Below are positions 22,482-32,540 of a stretch of 64,000 nucleotides of DNA, in pieces. A model generated the notes under the pieces. That model did not search any database and was not told where the DNA came from. It saw only the letters and a program-made list of their open reading frames with translations. The stretch comes from Heloderma charlesbogerti (Eukaryota > Chordata > Lepidosauria > Squamata > Helodermatidae): assembly GCA_026122225.1 (NCBI GenBank), contig JANEZZ010001874.1, positions 186,001 to 250,000 of the forward strand, read 5' to 3'. The translations under genes and the position numbers were made by a program. The stretch's first letter is position 1. Every line of letters begins with the position of its first letter.

Positions 22482-22915
22482 TAGAGATGTCACAGAATTC
22501 TGCCACGGACTGAAATGGGATCGGTCCTGGAGTGGCATGGTCATTTTAAAAGGTTTTTTCTTTCTTTAAAACAGCGTTGCTTTAAACAACGCTCAGGCAT
22601 ACCTAAGACAGCCTTCTTTTGGGAATTCCCTGGGAAGAGGAAGTGTTTGGGCTGAAAGTAAATGGAGACAGAGGATTTCAATTTATTTTTAAAAGTAAAT
22701 ATTTACAAAAAATAGTGATTCTTACGGAAGTTATGCAGACTCATGGAGACGGCTGGGCACCGGAATTACGGTTGTCAGTATGGATTTATCTTCGTAATTT
22801 TCAGAACGGAAAAAAAAGAGGAGAATTCTGGGGGCTTGTGAACGGTGGAATGGAGCACTGGCCGCAAACTTTGGAAGTCAAGCGGCACCGAAGGTACACT
22901 ATTCGTAAATCTCTA
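22482..22915. mobile_element. short P-hAT relative with perfect TSD
   Basis: A-like end TAGAGATGTCACAGAATTC, B-like end ATTCGTAAATCTCTA, TSD GCCCTTAG at 22474-22481 and 22916-22923. That octamer overlaps the last bases and TTA duplication of the Harbinger MITE, so insertion happened exactly at its right edge. The interior lacks the ATAGGCTA palindromes and instead shares blocks (CTTTAAAACAGC.TTGCTTTAAACAA, TTTTCAGAACGG-like) with 31880-32532, defining a sister subfamily. Confidence 0.8.
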
Positions 22916-23131
22916 GCCCTTAGTGAATTTTCTCATGTGTTTGGGTTTTTCTTTCATACACATTTGTACACCATATGCCTGACTAACTAGAAACAATTAT
23001 TATTACTTTACTGTGATCATGTATATGTTGTAGTTCATTTCAGAAACTGTTAATGTTGACATTTATTGGTAAGTCTCAAGATTTTAGCAAGCCCAGAGGG
23101 AATTCGGATATTTGATAGTAAGCATCATACC

Positions 23132-24059
23132 TAGGGATGGCGGAGAATTTCTCCCCGAAACTTCGGGGGGCCGAGCGCCAACACGTTCGGCCCCCCTAAC
23201 AAGTTTCGGTGAGAAATCCTCCGCCCCCCCTGCCCCCCGCCCCCCCCCGGGACGGGACTTACCTTCCCTGAATGTCCCTCCCGGCGGCGGGTCCGGCTGG
23301 CGGTTCGTCCAGTGTTCGAGCGGGGCGGGAGCGGCAGCCGGTCTTTCGACCAGCTGCCGACCCCGCCATTGCAATGAAAGAAAGAAAAAAAAACACGTCC
23401 CCTGATAGGCTACGTGACGATTCACGTAGCCTATCACGGCTAGATTTGCCAAGTCAGCTGTGATAGGCTACGTGAATCGTCACGTAGCCTATCCCGGGTG
23501 ACTTAAAAAAAAAAAAAAAAGTGTGTACGGATAATGGCGGCCCCCATAGGGAGCCGCCATTCCCGTTCCTTATTTGGTGGCTGTCGTCTACGTAAATGTT
23601 TACGTAGACTACGGCGAAAATAAGGGCAACGCTATTTGCGTTGCCCTTATTTTCGCCGTAGTCTACGTAAACATTTACGTAGACGACAGCCACTAAATAA
23701 GGAACGCGAATGGCGGCTCCCTATGGGGGCCGCCATTCGCGTACGCGCTTTTTTTTTTTAAAGTCACCCGTGATAGGCTACGTGACGATTCACGTAGCCT
23801 ATCACGGCTGACTTTGCAGATCTAGCCGTGATAGGCTACGTGAATCGTCACGTAGCCTATCAGGGGGCTTTTTTTTTTTTTTTTTTACTTCCGCGTTCGC
23901 GGCCGGGCGAGGCGGGAAGCCTCCTCCCTGGCCTGAATTTCGGCCGGGCAAGGCGGGAAGCCTCCCCCCCGGCCTGAACTTCGTGGGGGGACCAGCGAAG
24001 CGCTCCCCCCCACCGCGAACGGCCTTAGACTACAGGTAAGCGACTTTCGTCCACCCCTA
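23132..24059. mobile_element. P-hAT, complete, perfect TSD, largest palindromic core
   Basis: TAGGGATGGCGGAGAATTT to TTTCGTCCACCCCTA, 928 bp, TSD ATCATACC at 23124-23131 and 24060-24067. The core 23399-23866 is a single giant inverted repeat made of smaller palindromes. Outward donors: minus AG|GTAAGT (exon side ends 23263) and plus AG|GTAAGC (after 24035). The minus-strand ATG at 23369 opens a 107-nt frame (MAGSAAGRKTGCRS start) without stop up to the donor. The B end starts ACTTCCGCG, an ETS-like core, and has two copies of the GGCGGGAAGCCTCC unit. Confidence 0.94.
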
Positions 24060-24067
24060 ATCATACC

Positions 24068-24951
24068 CCAAGAGATGAAATCCTTGCACACACTTACTTG
24101 GGAGCAAGTCCCTGTTGAATCCAAGGAGATCTATGTCTGAGTAAACATGCATAAGATTAGGCCTATAACCTAATATCCTGTTTTGCTCACAGTTGCATTT
24201 TTAAATGAACACCTTCCCAATATATGAACAGCAGTTCAGAGTATCTCTTTCACCTAGAGGATTAAAGACTGTATGGTGTTAGCATAGACCATAACACATG
24301 CTAAAACAAAGGGAACAAATATCAATGTCTAAATGCTAAAAAAGCCATTACTACTTGATGATGCACCATGCAAATAACCACATTTTGTTTTGCTTCAAAC
24401 TGTCTTTCCATTGATATCTCTCTATCATCCTCTCAGTGGATGAATGCCTATCTTTGTACAGTGTCCGTAAATCCTTTTGACTTTATACTCCCCCTTATAA
24501 CTTTCTTCTTGTTGACTCTCCCCTCATTTGACCCACCCCCCACTGTCACCATGCTTTTCATTAGAAGTGAAGTGTCCAAATGCAGAAGCCCAGTAATTAA
24601 TCTGTCACTTTTTTCATGCACCCCTACAGTGTAGCAGTTTTGGATTGGACAACAAGAGACCTGCATTTATGATTAGTTACACATGGGAAGGACTTTGTTA
24701 TGCTTAGGAAGAGGAATCTACAAGTTTGCCTTCATCCAGAGCATAGCTAACCCTGCCTCTGCTATTTAAGATTATTTCTTTTTATGCCCACCTTCCTTAT
24801 TTCATTCAAATCAAAAAGGTGAAATGGCTGGGGCAGAGCTAAGATCTAAAGTGCGTCAGAGGCAAATATGGAGGTTTCAGTGTAGGCAAAAATGTCTGTA
24901 GTAATTGTCAGGGAAGTGAAATGGATTTCAGTAGGGATGGTGAAATGTCTT
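24068..24951. other. mostly unassigned; one short lizard-type repeat
   Basis: 24090-24163 ('acttacttgggagcaagtcc', 'gagtaaacatgcataagatt') belongs to the same short repeat group as the CATGCATAGGATTG termini at 20885-21017. The rest shows no recognised feature. Confidence 0.4.
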
Positions 24952-24991
24952 GGGAGGGAGGGAGGGAGGGAGGGAGGGAGGGAGGGAGGGA
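24952..24991. repeat. (GGGA)n microsatellite
   Basis: Purine-only tetranucleotide run with repeated GGG tracts. Confidence 0.95.
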
Positions 24992-26104
24992 AAGAAGGTA
25001 TATACTGATCTAGAGGCAAATGAAGCCTGTTCCTATGACAGGGAATGGTTGGGTTGAGACTTACTTAGAAATGCTTTCATCCAGTGATGCACAGCCACTT
25101 TCAGCCCATTTCAGAGAAAGTCTCGAGGGCTGCATTCCACTAGTGGCTGGGGGACTGAAGGCAAAAGGGGGGTCAAAAAACAAACAAAAATACCAGCATA
25201 TTTTAGCTTAAATCTCTTACTGCCAGGCACTCTTTCTTAGGAGAGGCATTTCCACCTTTTAGAATTGGGAAAAAAAACTGCACAAAACCTGGGAAACCAC
25301 CAAATGATTGATAGTGGGTGGGGCCAGGGGAAGGGGGCTTTGGCCATCTGGGAAACATCAGGAGGGCCAGATTTGGCCCCTGGGCCTTAGGTTATACACC
25401 CCTGCTTTAGTCCCATGGGATTTAAGTTGGTCATGACTAACTTGTCCCATTGATCTCATGACTAAAGTAGGACTAACTTAGCCTGGTCCAATCCAATATT
25501 ATGGGGATTCTTTGATCAGTGTTCTTATAATAATCAAATAAAACCAAACAATATGTATCACCTGAAACCAGTTGAGGTTTTCCCACTGGAAACATTGCTT
25601 CATTCCTTTTGGCTCCATTCTTGCTGCATTTGCATTCACTGTCTGTGAGCATTCGGGCATACCGGAATATTGATAGGAATGTTCCTGGGAGCAGGAGTTT
25701 TCAATAGCAGAAAATGAATGTCAAATTCCAGGAGTGGTTTGGTCTCTCCGTGGAGAGCTTCCTCCAAACTTGACTGCCAACAACTGGAGCTGGGGAGAAG
25801 AAAAACAGGACACTAGTAGCATATCTTGAATAGCAACCTGGATCTGGGGTTTCCATGGGTAGACACCCAAACCCTTCAGAAAGGCTGGCAAAGTTTTATT
25901 GGTACTTCTCTAACTCCCCCCCCCAAAAAAAATCCTCAGGGTTTTTGCCCAAGCACAATTTGCCTCAGAATGTCATTTTAGGTGAATTTTGGTGGCAACT
26001 TTTAAAAGGATGGGCAAATAATTAGGTTATTGTAACAGGATGGGCAAATGAGCGATGATCAAGATCACTAGGATTCTCTGGACATCATCATGCCACTTGT
26101 CTTG
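24992..26104. other. unassigned, with a hAT terminus and a short repeat
   Basis: 25341-25403 ends in 'acacccctgctttag', the reverse complement of a CAGGGGTGT hAT terminus. 25408-25480 is a copy of the short repeat described at 17461-17565. The remainder is unassigned. Confidence 0.4.
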
Positions 26105-26345
26105 TGCCTGATTCCCATTCACATTTGCTGCTCACTTCATGCAGAAGAGGGCTGCAACCTGGTCTCTCTCATCTGAGACTGCAGGACAGGAAATAGTGGG
26201 CTTAAGCTACAGGAAGGCAGATTTCGGTTGGCCAGCAGGGAAAACATCCTAAGGGTCAGAGCAGTCTGTCTATGGATCCAACTGCCAAAGGAGGCACTTG
26301 GCTCTCTGTCCCTGGAGGTGTCCAAGCAGGGATATGGCTACTTGA
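26105..26345 (+). mobile_element. CR1 LINE, 3' coding region
   Basis: The block 'gctacaggaaggcagatttc', 'ctaagggtcagagcagt', 'ggatccaactgccaaagg' and 'ctggaggtgtccaagcaggg' is the conserved CR1 segment just before the 3' UTR, in plus orientation. The ATTCTATG tail is not present, so the right side is lost. Confidence 0.65.
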
Positions 26346-26794
26346 GAGCTTTGCGAACTAAGGACCTCCCTTTCAAGAAGCCACCTCAGAGGCGCTTCTG
26401 AAGTGCTGAATGTTATATGTCGACAGACAAGCTCACCCCACAGACCAAGTCTGCCAAGACAAATTCCAGGTCTTCCATCAGGAGCTGTTTAAAAACCACC
26501 TTGAAAATCAGTCTGTTTATTTGCACTTTTAGACCTCCCAATCAGGGGTGTCGTTAAGGATGGGGCCACCTGGGCACAGGCCCCAGGATCTTTTTGAGTT
26601 GTCCTAATTGCCTTTTTTTTTTACATTTTCCCTTTGACTTGCATTGGAAAACAAAAATGGCCATATCTTTTTTAATTTTGTATGATAAATACATGAAATC
26701 TGGAGGCTTGGTCGCCCCCATGGAATTGATTGAATCTGCCAAATTTCAGGCAGTTAGGTCCAGTGGTTTTTATGCTAGTCACAGGTAAAATTTC
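26346..26794. other. unassigned; hAT-like terminus near 26544
   Basis: 'caggggtgtcgttaaggatg' at 26544 looks like a hAT end. No partner found. Confidence 0.3.
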
Positions 26795-27308
26795 CTATTT
26801 TCAAGAAAATCTGTCAAAGCAAACAGCTATATCAAAGGAATCAAAGGTCCGTCTAATCAAAGCTATGGTTTTCCCAGTAGTAATGTATGGCTGTGAGAGC
26901 TGGACTATAAGGAAGGCTGAGCGCCGAAGAATTGATGCTTTCGAACTGTGGTGCTGGAGAAGACTCTTACGAGTCCCCTGGACTGCAAGGAGGTCCAATC
27001 AGTCCATCCTAAAGGAAATCAACCCTGAGTGCTCATTGGAAGGACAGATGATGAAGCTGAAGCTCCAATATTTTGGCCACCTAATGCGAAGAGAAAACTC
27101 CCTGGAAAAGACCCTGATGCTGGGAAAGACTGAAGGCAAAAGGAGAAGGGGACGGCAGAGGATGAGATGGCTAGATAGCATCACGGATGCAATGAATATG
27201 AACTTGAGCACGCTCCGGGAGAGAGCGCAGGACAGGAAGGCCTGGCGTGCTATGGTCCATGGGGTCACGAAGAGTCGGACACGACTGAACGACTGAACAA
27301 CAACAACA
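26795..27308 (+). pseudogene. BovB/RTE LINE, 3' end of ORF2 and tail
   Basis: A plus-strand frame carries the unmistakable BovB C-terminal segment: MVFPVVMYGCESWT, then RRIDAFELWCWRRLLRVPWT, YFGHLMRRENSLEKTLMLG and VHGVTKSRTRLND. It ends with 'gagtcggacacgactgaacg' and an ACA-repeat tail at 27296-27308, the RTE 3' end. The endonuclease and reverse transcriptase are absent (5'-truncated). The frame is still open across this segment, suggesting fairly recent insertion. The tail abuts a left-truncated P-hAT. Confidence 0.9.
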
Positions 27309-27569
27309 ATCTACGTCAATATTTACGTAGAGTATGATGGCAAAAATCAAGGGGAATGCAAATAGTGTAGTGGGCGCTATTTGCATCCCTTTATGATTCC
27401 CCATTTTAGCCTACGTAAATATTTATTCGCGTACGCGTTTTGTTTTTGTTTTTTTACCCACCCAGCCATGATTGGCAATGTAAAAATTTACGTAGCCTAT
27501 CATGTCATTTTTTTTTAAAACCTAGTCATGATAGGCTACGTAAATCTTTACGTAGCCTATCACGTCTTT

Positions 27570-27605
<36 letters not shown>

Positions 27606-27865
27606 TTTCTTTCTTTTTTTTTTCTTTTACACAAGTGGAAATGGCGGTGGCGGCCGCCAGTCGGAAGACCGGCGGCTGCAACCGCCACTGCTGCCGCCAC
27701 CACAGCTGCTGCTGCCCAGAAGATCCGCCCCAGGTGAGTGTCGTCTGGGGGGGGGATCTGCGGGGGCGCAGGGGGGGCAGGCCGTTCCGCCACGGAGTTC
27801 AGGGGGCCGAATGCACTGGCATTTGGCCTCACCGTGATCCGTGGCGGAATTCTCTGCCATCCCTA
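27309..27865. mobile_element. P-hAT, left-truncated, A end right
   Basis: Begins inside a TCTACGTCAATATTTACGTAGA palindrome directly after the BovB tail, then ATAGGCTACGTAAA palindromes (27534-27565), a TTTC microsatellite (27566-27633), an AAATGGCGG start, and the A end GGCGGAATTCTCTGCCATCCCTA. The donor is AG|GTGAGT after 27733; ATG at 27641 opens a 93-nt frame to it. The B end is missing, perhaps removed when the BovB copy landed. Confidence 0.75.
27566..27633. repeat. (TTTC)n tract inside P-hAT
   Basis: A TTTC run occupying the position of the poly-T spacer seen in other P-hAT copies, so probably an expanded spacer. Confidence 0.85.
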
Positions 27866-28183
27866 GCCACAGTCAGCTCCAGGTCTTGTTTTTACTGGCT
27901 GTATAGAGCTTCTCCACCTTTGGCTGCAAAGTACATAATCAATCTGATTTCGATATTGACCATCTGGTGATGTCCATTTGTAGAGTCACCTCTTGTGCTG
28001 TTGGAAAAGAGTGTTTGCTATGATCAGCATGTTCTCTTGGCAAAACTCTTTGTCCTGCTTCATTTTGTACACCAAGGCCATGCTTGCCTTTTATCCCAGT
28101 TATGGCTTGACTTCCTACTTTTAGCATTCCAATCCCCTATGATGAAGAGGACATCTCTTTTTTTGGTGTTAGTTTTTTGGTGA
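27866..28183 (-). pseudogene. BovB/RTE LINE, endonuclease part, distal piece
   Basis: Minus-strand translation gives DVLFIIGDWNAK, the endonuclease GDWNAK block, then frames with GLGVQNEAGQR, typical of BovB. It is the continuation of the N-terminal part at 29028-29730; the two are separated by a P-hAT. Frame shifts are present between the blocks. Confidence 0.85.
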
Positions 28184-29027
28184 TAGGGATGGGGGAGAAT
28201 TTCTCCCCGAAACTTCGGAGGGCCGAGTGCCAACGTATTCGGCCCCCCGAAGTAGTTTCGGGGAGAAATTCTCCGCACCCCCCCCACCCCGGGATGGGAC
28301 TTACCTTTCCCGAATGTCGCTCCCGGTGGCGGGTCGCAGCGGCAGTTCGGCAGGGCTTCGACAGGGGCAGGGGCAGCAGCCGTTCTTTCAACCGGCTGCC
28401 ACCGCCGCCATTCCAAGAAAAGTAAAAAGAAAAAAAGGCCCCCATGATAGGCTACGTGATGATTAACGTAGCCTATCATTGCTAGATTTGCAAAGTCAGC
28501 CGTGATAGGCTACGTAAATCGTCATGTAGCCTATCACGGGTGACTTAAAAAAAAAAAAAAAAGCGCGTACGGCTAATGGCGGCCCCCATAGGGAGCTGCC
28601 ATTCGTGTTCCTTATTTGGTCGCTGTAGTCTACGTAAAGATTATGTAGACTACGGTGACCAAATAAGGAACGCGAATGGCGGCTCCCTATGGGGGCTGCC
28701 ATTTGCGTACGCACTTTTTTTTTTTTTTTTAAGTCACCCGTGATAGGCTACATGATGATTAGCGTAGCCTATCACGGCTGACTTTGCAGATCTAGCCATG
28801 ATAGGCTACGTACATCGTCATGTAGCCTATCATGGGGGCGTGTTTTTTTTCCAACTTATTATTTCGCGGCCGGGCGAGGCGAAGTGCCTCCTCCCCGGCC
28901 TGAATTTTGGCCGGGTGAGGCGGGAAGCCTCCCCCCCCGGCCTGAACTTCGGGGGGAGCAGCGAAGCGCCTCCCCCCCACCGCGAAGCAAGCTGCGAGAC
29001 CAGGTAAGTGACTTTCGTTCACCCCTA
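28184..29027. mobile_element. P-hAT, complete, inserted in BovB
   Basis: TAGGGATGGGGGAGAATTT to TTTCGTTCACCCCTA, 844 bp. The right flank GTTCTGGA matches the expected BovB target; the left copy has drifted to GTTTTTTGGTGA. Donors: minus AG|GTAAGT (exon side ends 28305) and plus AG|GTAAGT (after 29003). The 107-nt frame from the minus ATG at 28411 keeps its length but has an early TGA where relatives have CGA, a CpG-decay change. Core with a single central TAGTCTACGTAAA palindrome. Confidence 0.9.
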
Positions 29028-29730
29028 GTTCTGGAAGGTGTTGTAGGTCTTCATAGAACCGATCAACCTCAGATTCTTCAGCCTCAGTGGTTGGGGAATA
29101 GACTTGAATTACTGTGATGTTGAATGGTTTGCTTTGGATTCGTACTGAGATCATTCTATCGTTTTTGTGATTGTACCCCAGTACTGCTTTTCCCACCCTT
29201 TTATTGACTATGAGTGCTACTCCATTTCTTCTAAGGGATTCTTGCCCACAGTAGTAGATATATTGGTCACCTGAATTAAATTCACCCATGCTTGTCCATT
29301 TTAGTTCGCTGATTCCCAAGATGTCGATGTTCAATCTTGCCATTTCATGTTTGACCACCTCCAGCTTTCCTTGATTCATTGATCTGACATTCCAGGTTCC
29401 TAAACAATATTGTTCTTTACAGCATCGGATTTTCTTTTCACCACCAGACACATCCACAGCTGAGTGTCCTTTCGGCTTTGGCCCAGCCACTTCACTCTTT
29501 CTGGATCTACATGGAAATTCCCTCTGCTCTTCCCCAGTAGTATATTGGACACCTTCCGACCTGAGGGGCTCATCTTCCAGAGTCATCTCTTTTAGCCTTG
29601 TGATACGTTCCATGGGGTTTTCTTGGCAAGAATACTGGAGTAGGTTGCCATTTCCTTCTCCAGTGGACCACATTTTGTCAGAACTCTCCACCATGACCTG
29701 TCTGTCTTGGGTGGCCCTGCACAGCAAAGC
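29028..29730 (-). pseudogene. BovB/RTE LINE, 5' UTR and endonuclease N-terminus
   Basis: The minus strand gives a long open stretch: GNGNLLQYSCQENPMER, CLGTWNVRSMNQGKL, the endonuclease ELKWTSMGEF motif, NGVALIVNKRV, and IQVYSPTTEAEESEVDRFYEDLQ. This is the BovB APE-type endonuclease N-terminus, which nicks target DNA during retrotransposition. The frame is intact up to the P-hAT insertion, where it runs on artificially into the transposon, making a chimeric 311-codon ORF that is not a gene. Confidence 0.92.
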
Positions 29731-30095
29731 TTATGGCTTCACTGAGTTACGCAAGCCCCTTCACCACAGCAAGGCAGTGTTCCATGAAGAGGTGCCCAAA
29801 TTGAGCAGCAATTTGCGCAAATCTCCTCAAATGTGTGCAGATCATCCCAAATTTGTGCAAATTTCCTGCATAGACTAAAGTGGGGCTGATTCACTCTACT
29901 AAGAAAATTTGCGCAATTTGGGGAATTTGTGCCAATCGTACTGGGGCATGCTCACATGTTTTGTGAGCAAAAACGAAATTCTCATCATCCAGTGATTGTA
30001 ACATGTGATGATAACTGAGCTGCTAACTACTCTGGTAGTAATCTTGCTTACCCAAAAAGTGTGTGGAAGCCATGGAGGCCAAATGAGGTGGGATG
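29731..30095. other. unassigned, repeat-like
   Basis: Contains repeated 'aatttgcgcaaat', 'aaatttgtgcaaattt' and 'atttgcgcaatttgg' motifs in both orientations, suggesting an old palindromic MITE, but no termini were found. Confidence 0.35.
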
Positions 30096-30103
30096 GCTAT
30101 AAT

Positions 30104-30865
30104 TAGGGATTTCAGAGAATTCCGCCACAGATCTCGGTGAGGCCGAATGCCAGTGCATTTGCCCCCCCAAATCTGTGGCGGAATGAAGCCCCCCCCCACC
30201 CCACGAAAGGCGCGCAAAATGGAGCACTTACCTGCTGCCATCTGCGCTGATTTGCAAATGGCAGCCACGTCTGCAGCCACCATTCACTTCCTCATTATCC
30301 CTGTGGTAGGCTACATAAATAATTACATAGCCTATCACGGCTAATGCAGGGACGCCATTTGCATCCCTGCAGAGGCCGTGATAGGCTACATAAATATTTG
30401 CATAGCCTATCACGGCAAAAAAAACAAAAACAAAGCAGAAGCAAATGACGGGGGCTATGGCGGCCGCCATTTGCGTTCCCTTCTTTTGAGGTTTTACCCT
30501 ACATAAATATTTACGTAGGCTGTTACAGCAAAAAAAGGGGGAACGCAAATGGCAGCCGCCGTAGGCGCCACCGTTTGCGTCCGCTGTTTTTTTTTTTTTT
30601 CTGTGATAGGCTAAGTAAATATTTACATAGCCCGTCATGGCAAAATACAGGGATGCAAATGGTGGCGGCTACAGCAGCCACCATTTGCATCCCTGCAGGC
30701 TGCCCAGTGGCCGGATGTCCGGCTGCGGGCAGCCCCGGCCAGCGGCTCCGTGGAATCTCCATGGAGTGGACCCTACCAGAGAGAATTTTGGGGGGAAGGT
30801 CTGAGCGCCTCCCCCCCACCGCGAATGTCACCCTTCGAAAAGGAAGTGACTTTTGTACATCCCTC
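30104..30865. mobile_element. P-hAT, complete, A end left
   Basis: TAGGGATTTCAGAGAATTC at left, CTTTTGTACATCCCTC at right, flanked by GCTATAAT (30096-30103) and GCCACAAT (30866-30873), differing by two C/T transitions. Many ATAGGCTA palindromes (30305-30340, 30370-30414, 30492-30526, 30602-30636) and GGCGGCTAC-type pairs. The A donor AG|GTAAGT is kept (minus, near 30232); the B donor has become AGGAAGT. Confidence 0.85.
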
Positions 30866-30873
30866 GCCACAAT

Positions 30874-31871
30874 CCACTTCCTCTTGATGTGTATTTTGCA
30901 AGATCCAGGTGTGATAGTGACCAAAAAGCAATAATGTCATGTGTGTATTCACAATCTACTTGTTTCCTGCAGTATATTTTGTAAGATCGTACTAAATTCT
31001 AAACAATACTCCTTTAAAGGTGAAATCCTGTGGATGTTTAGACAGAAAAAAGCTGTGTGCCTGGAGAAACCATGATAGCATGTACATTTTTTATGTGTGA
31101 CATAGCCAGCTTGGCATATGTGTGGCACAGAGTGCAATCCTATGCATGTTTAGATAGAAAAAAAAGTCCTTCAACTCCCAGCATGCCCCAATCAGCATAG
31201 CAATGTTGTCAATGTTGTCTTAGTTCAGGCAGGGAGCATGTGCCAACTTAACCAGCAGAGTCGTTGGGAGTCCTGTGGTGCAACAGCAATGGGGGCTGTG
31301 ATGAGGCAGCAGGGAACCCACTGAGGGCAACAAAAGTCCCCCCCCATGGGCCACATGTTGCCCACCTCCTGTTTTAGATGTACAATGTTACTGCAGTCTG
31401 AAGATGTGTTTGTTTATCAAGATCTATGAATCACTTACATTAAAAATAAATTTCTAAGCAATATACAAATAATGCAGTATAAAAACATAATATTGTATAA
31501 AACATGAAAGATACAATAGCATGAATATAGAGATTTTGGTTTTACTTTTTCCATATTAAGCAGAATTATATTTTAACCTAAACAGAGCCCTGCTTAGTTC
31601 ATATTTTGTTTCCCCTTATGAGTATTACTTCAGAGTTGGCAGACTTTTTTTTTTTTTTTAACTGACATTTAACAAACTCATCTTCTAGACAGTTCTGGAA
31701 ACAAATTATCAGACTGAATATTTAGTCACCCTTGTCTAGCTGCAATTTTAATAGTAGAACACCAGAAATAAAAGGCAGATGAGTCATCATGCAATAAAAT
31801 GTAACAGGATTTCATTAGCAGATTTCTGTGCAAAAAGAAGATTGGCACAGTTATTCACATGGGATGTTAAT
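30874..31871. other. unassigned with MITE scraps
   Basis: 31018-31050 and 31132-31200 ('gtgcaatcctatgcatgttt', 'caactcccagcatgcccc') are pieces of the CATGCATAGGATTG MITE group. 31340-31378 ends in a hAT-like 'ttgcccacctcctgttttag'. The rest is AT-rich and unassigned. Confidence 0.45.
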
Positions 31872-31879
31872 GTTACCAG

Positions 31880-32532
31880 TAGGGATGTACGAATTGTGTA
31901 GCTTCCATACTGCTTGACTTCCACAGTTTGCAGCCAGTGCTCCGTTCCGCCATTCACAAGCCCCCGGAATTCTCCTCTTTTTTTTCCGCTCCAAAAATTA
32001 CGAAGATAATTCTGTACCGACAACCGTAAGCCCAGCTGTCTCCGTGAGTCTGCATAACCTCCGTAAGAATCGCTACTTTTCGTAAGCATTTACTTTTTTT
32101 GTTTGTTTGTTTTAAAGAAAGAAAAAAACCTTTTAAAATGACCATGCCGCTCCAGGACTGTTTTTTCTTTCTTTAAAACAGCATTGCTTTAAACAAAGCG
32201 TTTATCACTCAGGCACACCTAAGACAGTCTTCTTTTGGGAAACCCCTAGGAAGAGGAAGCGTTTCCATCCAATTTAAAAAGAACACCCACAAACAAGGCG
32301 GTGAGCACAATTCATTTTTTATAAAACCTTATGTATTTATTATCGGAATATACCACACTGCATTTTTATTTACAAAAATTTTGTGACTCTTTGCCGACGA
32401 CAAAAAAAAAAAAGCTGCATGACTACTGGCTCCGCAGGACCTCATGGTGCCATTCTGCAGAGGATTCCATGGCACGGACTGAAGGGAATTCGATCCCATT
32501 TCAGTCCATGGAGGAATTCTCTGGCATCCCTA
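31880..32532. mobile_element. P-hAT relative, complete, B end left
   Basis: TAGGGATGTACGAATTGTG at left and GGAATTCTCTGGCATCCCTA at right, 653 bp; flanks GTTACCAG (31872-31879) and GGTACCAG (32533-32540) match 7 of 8. The interior is the reverse complement of blocks in 22482-22915 and lacks ATAGGCTA palindromes, so the two form a sister subfamily with P-hAT termini but another core. Confidence 0.8.
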
Positions 32533-32540
32533 GGTACCAG

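Noticed and set aside
28792..29727. A 311-codon minus-strand open frame that looks like a gene
   Set aside because: Its N-terminal part is BovB endonuclease; the C-terminal part is P-hAT sequence read through after insertion at 29027/29028. It is a transposon chimera, not a gene.
26795..29730. A single BovB insertion with 5' inversion (twin priming)
   Set aside because: Twin priming would place the inverted 5' piece upstream of the 3' piece. Here the 3' piece with its tail comes first, so two separate insertions are more likely.
30297..30640. A CRISPR-like array, because short palindromic units recur with spacers
   Set aside because: The units are not identical direct repeats, the spacing is irregular, and the whole array is duplicated in other P-hAT copies with target duplications. 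This is eukaryotic transposon DNA.
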